NCBI GenBank assembly: GCA_014529385.2
Contig: CM043942.1
Location: 23,740,491 to 23,804,490, forward strand
Source: Adiantum capillus-veneris
Taxonomy: Eukaryota; Streptophyta; Polypodiopsida; Polypodiales; Pteridaceae
DNA: 64,000 bases
Reading direction: 5' to 3'
The notes beneath the pieces were generated by a model. It was not told where the DNA came from, made no database searches, and worked only from the letters and a program-made list of their open reading frames with translations. A program made the position numbers and the translations under genes. Below, piece by piece: positions 22,548 through 33,854 of this stretch (position 1 is the first letter of the stretch; every line of letters starts with the position of its first letter).

Positions 22548-22992
22548 TTAGCTCCCCTTCACACGTTCCCCACTGCCGACCATATCCCACCAACACCCAT
22601 GGCAAGGCCTCAATGTAGATGACAAAAAGAATTTACCTAACTCTCCTTCACTTGTTGAGAAAATGCCATGTAAAGCTGCTCTATCGATTTGAATAGTGCT
22701 TCCATTGAGAAGGCAGCATGACCGCAAACCGAACATCCAAAAAACTAAGCCACCATAATAATGGTCCTGCTTGACAATGGTCTTCAAGCACAAGGTAGCT
22801 TTGGCATACATATCACGGCAACACTTCGCGATGATTTCCATCGAGCTTCCACACTTTGAAGCCTCCCAACATGGCAAAGCTTCGGAACAGCATTCGACCA
22901 ACTTAGAGCCACATTTAGCATACACATCATGTAGCACTTGTTCCAAGATGCATCTAGCACTTGCCAAAGTCTGCGACCATCAACCTGCATGA
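22548..22992 (-). pseudogene. Possible PPR-gene fragment
   Basis: The minus-strand reading contains HDVYAKCGS and, 38 residues later, RDMYAKA. D-M-Y-A-K-C-G is the hallmark of plant PLS-class PPR repeats and the spacing is close to one repeat. The rest does not align convincingly, and the start codon choice is arbitrary. Confidence 0.35.
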
Positions 22993-23159
22993 TGCCCTAT
23001 ACCTGCTGCTGACACTTCCATGGGTCGATGAATTCTAGGTGCATTAACGTCGTCATCACAAACATGATTCTAAGTATGCTTACAAAGAGAACTAGTCTTA
23101 TAAGACAAAAACATTGGTCATTTAAAAGAAATTTGTACATTTGCTTACTCTAATGTAGC

Positions 23160-24678
23160 ATTGTAAGCCTTGACAAGGTTCATGCTATCGTTAAGCTGTA
23201 TTCCTTGCATCCATCTAGCATGTTTAAAAGGATAATTTTTGAACTTAATAAGATACTGTTGGATAATCTTACCATGTCATAGTACCTTGTCTTCATGCCA
23301 AAGGATAGCTTTGGGTTGTAGCACCTCTTGTTGGTCTTCAATAATTGGTCCACTTGGTGGCTCTCTTTGTAGGGCTTAAGTAGGCTCACATGAAAAGCAT
23401 TGTGTATGAGCCAATGGTTGGGAAACTTAAGTTGATAAGCCATCTCATCGATTGGCTTCAAAATTTTACAGGGACCATAGTATCTTTTTGCTAGTTTAGC
23501 ATAATATTTTTGATGGCCCGTAGGGATTTTGCCCGTCGTTTGCCTCAATCGAGCCTTGGGAAAGTTAAGTAACACCCAATCATTTTCTTTGAATGTTAAG
23601 GCCCTTCTTTGCTTGTCAGCAAAAGCTTTTTGCCTTTGTTGAGAGATGGATATAGCCTCCTTAATCTTTTGAAAAGATTCTTGTAGGTCACAGCTATACA
23701 CATCAGTAGCGAAGATCTTCCCATGTACTTTAAGTAGCAAGGCACTTTTAGGTATTCCCTCAATGATTTCAAAAGGTGCTTTTCCCGTAGAAGTATGGAC
23801 TTAATATTGTATGCATACTCTACAAGAGGTAAGTACTTTTCCCATTGTGACTATTGACCTACTTTTGTAACATAAGTCTTTAGTAGATTGAGTTTTGTAA
23901 GATCGGCTATCTCACTTTAACCATTCGTTTGTGGGTGATAGGCCGAAGAGAAATTCAATTTTATACCTAGATTTTCAAAAAGACATTTCCAAAAATTACT
24001 GATCATTCTAGGATCTCTATCTGACACTATGGATGTTGGCAATCCATGGTGTTTGAAAATATGAGATATGAAGAGAGTCGCCATTTGGTGAGGCTTAATA
24101 GTCTTTTTGACAGGAATAAAGTGTGCTTGCTTACTAAACCTGTCAACTATGGTCCATATTCCTGTATTCCCATGCATAGACTTGGGTAATCCAAAGATAA
24201 AATCCATGGATATGAAGAGAGTCGCCATTTGGTGAGGCTTAATAGTCTTTTTGACAGGAATAAAGTGTGCTTGCTTACTAAACCTGTCAACTATGGTCCA
24301 TATTCCTGTATTCCCATGGATAGACTTGGATAATCCAAAGATAAAATCCATGGATATACTCTCCCATGGTGAATTTGGGATAGGCAATGGCTGGAGTAAT
24401 CCAGGTTGCTTCCCTCTATCATACTTGGTCTTTTGGCATACCACACATTTTGAAACATACTCTTGTATGTCCACTTTCATGGTAGGCCAATAGAAGTACG
24501 TCTCTACTCCTTGAAGAGTAGGTTGAATGCCTCTATGCCCTGCATAGGGAGGAGCATGGGATTTATACATCACTCTCTCACGAAGGGAGTGGGTAACACA
24601 TAGCCTATTTTCGTGGAGAAGATAACCATCCTGAAAGGTGAATGGCTCCTCTTTCTTCTCCAAAGCAAGGGCTGACAT
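23160..24678 (-). pseudogene. Ty3/gypsy integrase with chromodomain-like tail, broken
   Basis: In reading order: a zinc-binding module (HAPPYAGHRG ... CVVCQKTKYDRG), catalytic blocks SMDFIFGL, IVSDRDPRM and AYHPQTNG, a break, then the C-terminal region with YYGPCKI and HNAFHVSLLKPYKE. A further frame gives LQPKAILWHEDKVL, one TGA, then QQYLIKFKNYP and ARWMQ, which fits a chromodomain that would steer integration to marked chromatin. A 48-residue block of the core is duplicated in tandem. Stops at several points make it dead. Confidence 0.85.
24065..24352 (-). repeat. 144-bp in-frame tandem duplication in the integrase core
   Basis: Units 24065-24208 and 24209-24352 differ at only a few bases. 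Each encodes SMDFIFGL...TIVDRFSK...MATLF, so the first catalytic aspartate region is present twice with the frame kept open. Confidence 0.9.
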
Positions 24679-24679
24679 T

Positions 24680-25803
24680 ATGTCTCTAAAGTCAGGGTCA
24701 GTAGATACTCATCTATCATAGAAGATAGATCATTGTTGTGAGTAGCTATAGACACCGCATTAACTTTTGGTCATCGTGAAAGTGCATCAGCCACTTGATT
24801 TTTCTTACTAGCAATGTGAGCAATATGAAAATAAAATTGTGAAAGAAAATTTGCCCACCTCATTTGTTTGTTGGAAAGCTTGGTTTGCGTCATGAAGTTT
24901 TTGAGACTTTGATGGTCTGTTCGTAAAATAAATGGAGTCCCCATGAATAGATAGTGCTTCCATGTGTCTAGGACATGTAGAACATCTAAAAGCTCTTTCT
25001 CATAAATGCCTAAGACTTGTTCATCCGTATTGAGCCTTCATATCTCATATGCTATGGCATACCTTTCTTGAAGCAAAACTGCTCCAAGGCAATCACCACA
25101 AGCATCACATTGGACCTCAAATGACTTTGAGAGACCCGTAAGCATGAGGATTGGTTGGGAGGTAAGCTTTTCTTTGAGCTTGTCAAAAGCATTTTTCTCC
25201 TTAGTAGTCCATTAATACTTAATGTTCTTCTTTGTTAAGTTATGTAATGGTCATGCTATTTGAGAAAATTTTGCAATGAAGCGTCTATAGTATGCACACA
25301 TACCAATAAAGCTTCTTAGTTCATGTAAATTCCTTGGATTAGGCCATGCTTTTATTACCTCTAACTCGATGGATCCATATGGATACCATCTCAAGAGATA
25401 ATATGACATAAATATTGAATCTCTTGAAGGAAAAATTCACTTTTTTTTTTGGTTGAAAAAAAAGCTTGTTCTCCCTCAATGCTTGAAAAATCACTTGGAG
25501 ATGTTGCTTGTGTTCCTCCAAGGACTTGGAGTAGATGATGATATCATCAAAGAACACTCCAGTGAATTTGCGGTAGGGTCTAAATATTTTCTCCAGTAGA
25601 TGATTGAACGTGGTTGGTGCATTGGTCAAGCCAAAAGGCATGACTAGATATTCATAAAGACGAAACGTTGTACGAAATGCAATCTTTAGGATATCTTCAT
25701 CCACTATCCTGATTGGATGATAGCCACTTCTAAGATCAATCCTACTGAAGTAGGTAGAGCCTTGTAGCTTACCAAACAAATCTTCTACTCGAGGCATAGT
25801 AAA
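24680..25803 (-). pseudogene. Ty3/gypsy reverse transcriptase and RNase H, 5'-truncated
   Basis: RT opens mid-domain at PRVEDLFGKLQGSTYFSRID and continues with LVMPFGLTNAPTTFN and GVFFDDIIIYSKS, the catalytic DD pair. After breaks, RNase H pieces follow: FEVQCDACGDCLGAVLLQE, LRTDHQSLKNFMTQTK and NQVADALSR. The N-terminal RT fingers are missing: the sequence changes abruptly at about 25803 into DNA leading to the G LTR. Confidence 0.85.
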
Positions 25804-25848
25804 AAAATAAAATTTGATAGTGATATGGTTTAGTGCTTTTATATAGCA

Positions 25849-25853
<5 letters not shown>

Positions 25854-25883
<30 letters not shown>
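25854..25883. repeat. (CA)n microsatellite outside the G LTR
   Basis: Inverted counterpart of the GT tract at 10359-10388. Confidence 0.9.
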
Positions 25884-25885
<2 letters not shown>

Positions 25886-27409
25886 TGTTCCCCTTTGGTT
25901 GAGAGAGAGAAAATATGAGAAAGAATGTCATGGATTGCTTTATTTGAGAAAGAAAGGAATGCATAATTGTGTATGATGATAAGTGGTAGGTATTGAGACC
26001 TTATTTCTCTCATGTCCCATGGAGACCTCCACCTAGAATTGATGTATGTCATGTGTATGTATGCTTGTGGAACCTTACCTTCTATCCATATCATGGGCCA
26101 AGATACCCAAAACCAAATGCATTAGAGTCAAAGTATCCACACCATGGTTTTCCACTCCTATCCCACTATTTTTATCTTAAACTTAGATTGTTTCATGCTC
26201 TCTATCTATGCATATACATGCCCAACCATTTGGACATTGGGTGTGACATGTCTTAAGGTTATTGAGCACTGAGACATTTTAACATTGTACTCTTTGTGTC
26301 GAGTCTATATTAAGTAAATGAAGGTATGGATAACTCATGCTTAGGCTATCATAAATGCTACTCTAACCTACCTATCATAACTTCTTCAATTTGTATCAGA
26401 GCTCTTAAAGATTAGCACTTACCGAGTTCATTAGATCCTCATGCATGCATGCTAGGCCATCACAAACCCTCTTCTCATCTAAATAGTTGCTATTAATTTC
26501 CATTACGTGTAGCATTAATAATTTGGAATAAAGAATACTTCCATCAACCCAAAAAGGAAAATTCTCCTCCTATTTCTAGTAAAGGCTGATACGTCATACA
26601 ACCCACTTTAGAGAGGCAGTGTAGAGTGTACTGGGTGTCTTTCCCATTTTCCCCTTCCCATCAGTGGTGCCCCTACTGAGGAGCTACTGATTGCTCCTTG
26701 GTGAAGTCGAAGACGGTGTCGCAGTTTGAAGAGCAGGGTCTAACAAGAATGGCATGGTCGGGTTTTTTGACTTTTACAGGTGCTGAAAATGCTGAAGTGT
26801 GGCTACAGGACTATGGTCTATTTCTGATGGAGAGAGGCTTGTCGAAAGAAGAGGGAGTAGCCCAAGCTTTCCGGCTCATGGTTCGTGGAAAAGCAAAGGT
26901 ATGGTATGAGAGCTTGCAGGTTGAAGAAAAACAGGATTGGGGCACATTGGAAGCGGCATTCCGAAGCCAATATGTGGCCAACATGAAGTGGAGTGAAGTG
27001 AAGCAGATGATCCACAACCTAAAGCAACGCCTTGACGGTGATTTTTGAGCATTCGTGTGGGAGTTCGAGGCCGCATGGAGCAAGTTGGTTAAGGTAACTG
27101 TTGTAGAGAATGCAAATTTTTTGAAGATGACCAAGTTTGTGGACTACTTGCATGTAAAAGTGCGAGATAGAGACGAGATGGATGGACCGTGCACGTACGA
27201 GGAGGCAGTAGCCTATGCACAGAGCAGGACAAAGAAGGTTTTAAAGAAGCAACATGCAAAGAAGGTTCTAGCGAGTCCATTGGTGCCAAGGCCAATTGCT
27301 AGGGAAGAGCTTCAGGTAATCCACCCCTTTGTTGATACACATGTGGTAGCAGCGGATAGGGGTGATAATAGAGTAGAGACGATACCGAGTGGGCCTGTGA
27401 GGCCTCAGC
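25886..27409 (+). mobile_element. gypsy element (family G), copy B: LTR, PBS, leader, partial gag
   Basis: A 503-bp LTR (25886-26388, TGTTCCCC...TTCTTCA) is followed by a PBS at 26391-26402 (TTGTATCAGAGC), a leader and gag. Everything after gag is lost where repeat Y copy B starts. The orientation relative to Y is opposite to copy A. Confidence 0.8.
26749..27409 (+). pseudogene. Ty3/gypsy gag, one stop, 3'-truncated
   Basis: This is a retrotrans_gag capsid protein. The frame reads FTGAENAEVWLQDYGLF, then VRGKAKVWYESLQ and WGTLEAAFRSQY, the usual capsid helices, and later EAAWSKLVKVT and YEEAVAYAQ. A single TGA at 27046-27048 interrupts one continuous frame. The open frame extends upstream to a TTG at 26698 without a Met, so I start at the first ATG. 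It stops being gag-like at the junction with Y, before any zinc knuckle. Confidence 0.8.
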
Positions 27410-28049
27410 AATACTTCTACACAAAAGAAGACTACATTCACAAGAAAGGTGTTTTTACCTTAGCTATTCTGCATTCAGATCATTAGAATGAAACAACATT
27501 CTAGTTATCCTATAAATCTAGACAAAACAGGAAGCTACATATGAAATAGGGGTTGAAGTGTAGCAAATCAAAACGTCTGTCAAAACAAAAATAGAATTCT
27601 CATATGCATCCATATAAGCAACACAACAAATTAAAATATGTGTTACAAGTGAGAACCTATGTTGTACTAAAAAATTATTAAACTAGCTACCATCTTTTAA
27701 AAAAAATTAAGTAAACGAAGTATCTTCTTTTTTAAAGAGTTTCCTACATAAGGCCATTACTTCTTGGGAAATGTTTAAAAGTTTTTGCTCATCAATTTAT
27801 TTTTCATTGTTTTTATGCTAAGAATGTGTTTTTAGAAAAGTTTCAAATGTTTTATATGGCAAAGACACCAAGAATGTAGTCTTTGTTTTATAATAAGTCA
27901 TTTTTTAGATCCATAGATGCTCTATGGTCGTTCCTTTAAAAATACCATGAGACGATGTATCAAGCTTTCATTACTACTAAGATAATCAAAAGAGACTTCA
28001 TAATAACTTTTTTTTTTTTTTGCAAAACTCACAATCGTGAGTGATTATA
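27410..28049. repeat. Long repeat Y, copy B, segment 1
   Basis: Matches 10405-11069 and ends in TTATA (28045-28049), the left target-site duplication of element Z. Confidence 0.85.
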
Positions 28050-30462
28050 TGTGAGGTCCCCACCCCACCGTATCAAACGGCGGATCTGATGGTCAATCTG
28101 GTGGCCACTAGATCTATAACGGAAGCAAACAAAGTGGTCAGGGTTCAACTAGTGGATGATCTCTCATCACAAAGTGAGTCGAGTTCGAGCCTACTAACAA
28201 AGAGATCTAGCTCCACCTTGCAGGGGAAGCGTACTTAAACTATCTAGGGATCCCAAGACCCACCTTCCAAGAGGAGAGAAACCTTGAGTGTCTTTTTTCC
28301 CATGTTTCAGAGGCACGTACACTTGAGACTTCGCCGCTCTAGGGGCAATGAGTATTACTAGTATCGATTTAACACTATGGGGACAGAGAGTTCTCGACCA
28401 ATCGGGACCACCCTTCTCATAGGCATTGGCAACCTGAGCCAAGCCCCCACTTTCCACCCCCACACTCACACTTCCTTGTGTTTCCTAATTACTACCACAA
28501 TGATTATTCAACATAAACATTCCTTGATTAAATTACGAATCACAATGTTCATTAAGACAGCCCTTCAATCAGTATTGCAAAGCAGCACCAAGATAGTATT
28601 CTAGTAAAAATTCTACTCAAAATTATTCATTAAAATTCCAATGTTCTGGAGGTACAACATCCCCTCCAGCGAGAGTTTACTCCTCCCGTTGTCGCCTAGC
28701 TGCCCATACAACAAGGTATGTCCACCGCATAGAAAGCACGACATGGATATTCCCACCGCATAGAAAGCAAGACGTGGGTTCCCACCGCATAGAAAGCAAG
28801 TCGTGGATTCAAGAGCTCTTAATCAGGAACTCCGCCCCCTGTGATCAGTAGGGGGATCAGGACTAATTCAACATTGGAAATAGAATGAACATGTCGAGCT
28901 AAATTTTTCCTAGCAGATATTCTTTCCTATTGCAAACAGTATATCCATCAATCATTTCTTTCCTACTTTAGACTTAAATGTACAATGAATTCAAATGCGG
29001 AGATTTCCGTCGGATTTTTCCAACATGTTTGGGGATATGTTCTTTCCTAGCTAACGTGTACAATGTTAATTAAACAACTGAATAATATTCTAACCTACCT
29101 CTTCCAATTCTTCGTCAATGGCTCGTGAGATGGCCGGTGCTTGTTCGTCCATGGGAGCTTTTCCCTTTCCATTCACATTGCTCGTTCCCGCCTCGCGGTC
29201 GTGGGCACCACCGAAGCGAATTCTCTTAATTGGGGCCATTTTATACTCACTACTTTAAATGATAAACTTGAAGAAAAGAGCTAAAGTCCGAGAGCATCAT
29301 AACAATCCAAATGGCAGATTAGAATCATTGAACAATCCTCCTTATGCAAGAGGGTTAGATTTCTCCTTCGAGACCTAGTAATTTTTATGAGTAATACTTT
29401 ACTTGTCCTATGGGAACCGGCTCCAAAGTTAATCATTTAGCTTAGATGATTAATAAATTCAGAATTTTAATAATTAGTTTACAAGAGAGATGAAGTAAGC
29501 AAGATCAATTACTTTCCTAGTGCAATTAGAAAGAGGAGAATAATGAAGAGAATTAAGAAGAACAGGAATTAAACCATGATTACCGTGATTAGGGACTGAG
29601 AATCCTCTTGATTTTCTGATGCAAATGAATCCTCAAGATGAGAATTTCGGCAGCACCTCCCTCCTTGCTTCTCCTTCAAAAATTGTGTGTGTGCCGGCAG
29701 CACCTCCCCAAGGTGTGTGTAGGTGTGTGTGTGTGTGTGTGTGTGTGTATTGGGTGTGTGTGTGAGCATGTATGTGTGTGTGTGTGTGTGTGTGTGTGAG
29801 CACACCTTTAAATAGGCCCCTCAAGGCTGAAAATCGATCTAGGTTGCTATAAGCATCTGAGTGAGCACTCAACTAATGCATTGGCAAGTCTAGTTGCCTA
29901 CCCACCAAGTGTCTAGTTGGTCAGTTTAACTCGCTCTCACACCCACTCTCTAGCATGGAAACTCTCCTACAACTCCCTCAAGGAAAGAGCCCCCTAGCTG
30001 TTAAAGCTGGCTCAAAGTGGCCTGAAACCTGCTCCCACACAGCCTCGAGCTCCGGTACATCCCTGGACAATTTTTGGAAAATTTGGTTTTAGGCTAAAAC
30101 GGGTTATACGAGTCGGAATTTGATGCCAAAAATTTCCATACTAAGCTCTAACTAAGGCGTACTGGTCCGAGTACCTGCCATATTTAATAGCCCCCGGGGT
30201 CCGAAAATGCATTTTTTCAAATTTGGGGCACGGGTGCAGTTTTTCGAGAGGGTCAAAACTGGACGGGTCGGGTGACCAAAAACTTTCTATTTTTGGAATT
30301 GTTTTACAAAAATTATTTTAATTCACATTTTGAAGCTTTAAAACATTCTAAACATCATGGCACTGACAGAATTCGAAAAACTACTAAATATAGTAACTTT
30401 TTCTATTATGTTCATTTCATGGTACAATGGTGCTCTTTTTCGGTTGGGTCAGAGACCTTACA
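28050..30462 (-). repeat. 3' LTR of Z
   Basis: 2413 bp, shorter than its partner. It lacks about 366 bp near 29533 that the 5' LTR has, has three rather than four units of a 30-bp minisatellite (28722-28808), and has shorter GT tracts (29719-29792). The 141-base open exon-like segment (29239 down to 29099) with its GTAGGT donor is kept, though it differs at a few residues. Confidence 0.9.
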
Positions 30463-30475
30463 ACCTCCCCAACGT
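30463..30475 (-). other. Polypurine tract of Z
   Basis: On the minus strand this reads GTTGGGGAGGT directly before the 3' LTR, the expected primer site for plus-strand DNA synthesis. Confidence 0.75.
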
Positions 30476-30493
30476 GAAGAATTTGAGATGTCC

Positions 30494-30830
30494 TCATCTC
30501 AAGAATGTGTTTGGGTAATATTTTATGAGCGTTGGTTCGTCCTCCCAAGTTGCATCTTCTTCAGGGTAATCCTTCCACTTTACTAGATGCTCCATGATAG
30601 TTCTGTTGCGTAACTTCCTTTCCCTTGTTTTAAGTACATAATCAGGTTCTCCTTGTGCTGGCATGACTATCTGATCTGAGTCCAAGAATTGATCAGGATT
30701 AAGAATATAGGGTTTGAGTAAGCTGACGTGGAATACATCATGAACCTTCAAGTTTGCAGGTAACTTTAGCTTGTAGGCCTAGTCACTTACAACCTTAATG
30801 ATCTCGAATGGTTCACAATACCTTGGGCTT
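30494..30830 (-). pseudogene. Z: integrase C-terminal end and chromodomain
   Basis: After a TAG in the GPY-type region (SPRYCEPFEIIKVVSD-stop-AYKLKLP), the frame runs VHDVFHVSLLKPY and on to an open chromodomain: PDYVLKTRERKLRNRTIMEH, then LVKWKDYPEEDATWE. The Y-V-L, VKWK-YP and TWE elements fit the chromodomain that directs chromoviruses to histone marks. It ends at a normal stop 31 bases before the LTR. Confidence 0.85.
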
Positions 30831-31771
30831 AGCTTCTTATATCTGCCTAGTGATAAGCTGCTTTTCTTTGGTCGGCGGACTCACATAAAAACCTTATCCC
30901 CTTCTTTGAAAGTTCTTTCCGAACGGTTCTTATCTGCATAGTGCTTCTGTCTATCCTGTGCGGCCTGAATGTCTTGGCGAATAGCTCTAGTCTGAGCTTC
31001 CATATCTTCTAGCATCTTCCTAGAGGCTTCTACCCTGATGGTTGGATCCGAGAAGCTCAGTGGTGCTAAACAGTCCTGTCCATAAAGAACTTTGAAGGGT
31101 GACATTCCAATGCTTCTGTGTTCGGAAGAATTATAAGCATACTCCACCAAGGGTAGATATTGTAACCACTTCTTTGGTTCTTGCGAACAATAGGCTCTGA
31201 GAATGTCCTTAATGACTTGATTAACCCTTTCAGTTTGTCCATCTGTCTGCGGATGATACGCTGTACTGAAGGCTAATTGTGACCCAATAGATTGGAAAAG
31301 AGAAGTCCAAAATTTTGATGTAAACTTGGCGTCTCTATCACTAACGATGCGCTTGGGTAGACCGTGTAACCTAAAAATCTCCTTGATGAATAACCGGCTA
31401 ATATCTGAAGCAGTAAAGGTTGTCTTTATGGGTATTAGATGAGCCACTTTTGTGAGCATATCAACAACCACGAAAACAAAATCATAACCTCCTGTAGAAG
31501 GTAATCCTGTAACAAAATCCATACTGATGCATTCCCATTTCATCTGGGGTATGTCAAGAGGTTGAAGTTTCCCTGGTAACTTGATTCTTTCGGCCTTTAT
31601 CCGCTAACAAGAAAGACATTGCCTCACATAGCGAAGTATGTCTCCTTTCATTCCAAACCAAAAATAACTCCTTCTGACAGCATGAAGAGTCTTAGCATAG
31701 CCTGGGTGTCCACATGTAGGGCTATCGTGTGCTTCATATAGAATAGCCTTCTTTAAGTCTGGATCTCTTCG
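30831..31771 (-). pseudogene. Z: integrase, nearly intact core
   Basis: The zinc-binding module reads HDSPTCGHPGYAKTLHAVRR and CLSC, then one TAG. The 220-residue core that follows is open: SMDFVTGLPST, IVSDRDAKFTSKFW and AYHPQTDGQTERVNQ give the D, D and E catalytic positions. The basic tail KHYADKNRSERTFKEGDKVF ends at a stop (30881-30883). Apart from the two stops it looks recently active. Confidence 0.9.
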
Positions 31772-33065
31772 TACACAGAGTCCATGTCTGTAGTAAAGAC
31801 ATCCTCCATAAGAGAGTAATCTTTAGCTTCACGCATCTTATTCTGCTGAACTAATGATACTATACGTTGGTACTCTGGATCTACCAAGGATGCTTCTTTG
31901 ATTCTATCCCATATAGGGTTATTTGGAATAGAGATAGCTCCAAGAAAGGATTTTCAGCTAAGACCATCTGCAATTGCATTTTCCTTCCCTGGTCTATACT
32001 TTATGTCAAGGTCATATTCCTGTAATAGCTCTATCCATCGTCGTTGTCGCATATTGAGAATAGGTTGAGTAAAAATCCATTTTAAGCTCTTGTGGTCTGT
32101 CACTAGCTGAAACTTGCGTCCAAGAAGATAATGTCTCCATAACTTCAGTGCATGTATAACCACAAAAATTTCCAGATCATGAGTAGGATAATTCTTCTCA
32201 TGATCCCTCAACTTTCGAGAAGTATATGCCATCGGTCTCCTTCTTGAGTAAGAACTCCGCCTAAAGCAAATTTGCTAGCATCGGTCGCTACTTCAAATTC
32301 TTTACTGAAGTCCGGAAGCTTTAAAATAGGAGCTGAGACAAAAAATTCTTTTAGCATAAAGTTGGTTTTTCCGAAGAAGATCAAGTACTTCGCGAACATG
32401 ATCTTTGTGATCTGCCTCGTTCTTAGAATAGATCAGAATGTCATCAAAGAAAACCAAAACAAAATCATCCAGATAAGGTCTGAAAATATCCTGCATAAGT
32501 CGATTGAATCTTGCAGGAGCATTTGTTAGACCAAAAGACATTACTGTGAATTCGTAGTGTCCATACCTAGTGTTGAAAGCCGTCTTTGGAATATCTGATT
32601 CCTTGATCCTGATTTGGTAATATCCTGACCTTAGATCAATCTTTGTAAAAAAATTGGCGCCGTGGAGGCTGTCCAAGAGTTCGTCAATCCTTGGAATTGG
32701 ATACTTGTTCTTGACAGTTACCTGGTTTAGTCCACGGTAATCTATGCATAACCTTAAGGTTCCATCCTTCTTCTTCTGAAAAAGAATTAGAGCACCCCAA
32801 GGAGAAGTACTGGGTCGAATGAATCCTTGCTCAATGAGTTTCCTAAGTTGTTCCTTGAGTTCGATGGCCTCTGGAAGTGACATTTTATAAGGTCTTTTTG
32901 AGATGGGTTCACATCCAGGAATAGTCTCAATCTCATGATCTACCTCCCTATGTGGCGGAAGATTCGTAAGGTGTTCGGGAAATACATCATCATACTCCCT
33001 CAACCAGCTTGGTCGGAGTGAGGTATCTGATTGGTCCACCTTGTTGAGCTTTACCGCATAAATTT
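31772..33065 (-). pseudogene. Z: second reverse transcriptase-RNase H block
   Basis: Near-identical duplicate of about 33855-35148. RT has [71 protein letters not shown] and [10 protein letters not shown]. After LRKNQLYAK the frame jumps straight to [20 protein letters not shown], losing most of the RT connection (about 70 residues in the family) and shifting frame. RNase H follows (VTDHKSLKWIF, GKENAIADGLS) and stops. The upstream edge joins the 789-bp foreign segment. Confidence 0.9.
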
Positions 33066-33854
33066 GTAAGATAAAAACAAAAGAAAGCGTGCGAAACGAC
33101 TCCAAGTATAGAGAGAAAAAAGGCGGTGGGACGTTGAAGAACCTTGAAGTAGATAGGGATACATGGGAAGGTTAAAGGGTGATTAAGGTAGAAAAGGGTG
33201 GGACACCAAACGCGTGTCGCTCATACTGAGCTCATCAGTGGTGTGAGATTTCATATACAAAAGAAGTAGGTGAATGGGGATTTTATAGAGGGGTAGCTTG
33301 AGGTGGGGGATACAAGGGAGTTAATGGTAGTGTACAAATGTACATAGGGAAAGAGCTAGGGTGGAAGAGTTTAGGGACAAGTGAGTTAATGGTAATGTAC
33401 AAAAGTACAAAGGGAAAGAGTTGGGGTAGACATGTTGTACCCAATAGAGTTATGTTTTTTTTGGGAATGAATATGGTTATTTGATAACCAAGTTAGTGGG
33501 GAGATAGAGGGTGTAGAGAAAGGTCTAGATTTAGGGAAAAATTAAAGGGTAGGGGTATCCAAAAAACAGAGATTTCCAATTATTTATTTGTCGAAGGTGT
33601 GTGGCAAGCCAAAAAAAGAAAACCTGTAGCTCATTCAAAGATTTATGTGAGTCTACCGGGGTGGTGCAAGGTATGTACAAGCAGGCTATGGAGGTTGGGC
33701 CCAGAGGTCCAGCAGATGGTGAGTCTAGGTAGAAGTGAGAGTGAGGGGTTGTATTGGCAAGCCGAAGCGATAGGGTTGCTGATACAAAGGGAGGGTGATA
33801 GCCTTCTTGTGGAAGGAGTGAAAGGTAGCTTGAAGGTTATAGGGGGTGGTGGGT
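33066..33854. other. Z: 789-bp foreign segment between the two RT-RNase H blocks
   Basis: It shares nothing with the rest of Z or other elements in the window. The plus strand is purine-rich, with repeated GGGAAAGAG and AGTTAATGGTA motifs. A plus-strand frame is open from 33599 through its right edge (VWQAKKRKPVAHSK onward) but resembles no protein I know. The minus strand has a TATAAAATCCCC box near 33280. It could be captured host DNA or part of another element. Confidence 0.7.

Noticed and set aside
28194-28469. A minus-strand frame of 80-90 codons kept in both Z LTRs
   Set aside because: It lies near the LTR end with no splice or start context and differs in length between LTRs; conservation is expected from LTR identity alone.
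28722-28808. Three evenly spaced CCACCGCATAGAAAGCA repeats that resemble a CRISPR array
   Set aside because: They are a 30-bp minisatellite in a plant LTR, also present with four units in the partner LTR; no unique spacers and no cas genes.
32272-32529. An 85-codon plus-strand frame, repeated at 34354-34611
   Set aside because: It is the antisense shadow of the duplicated RT/RNase H coding region.
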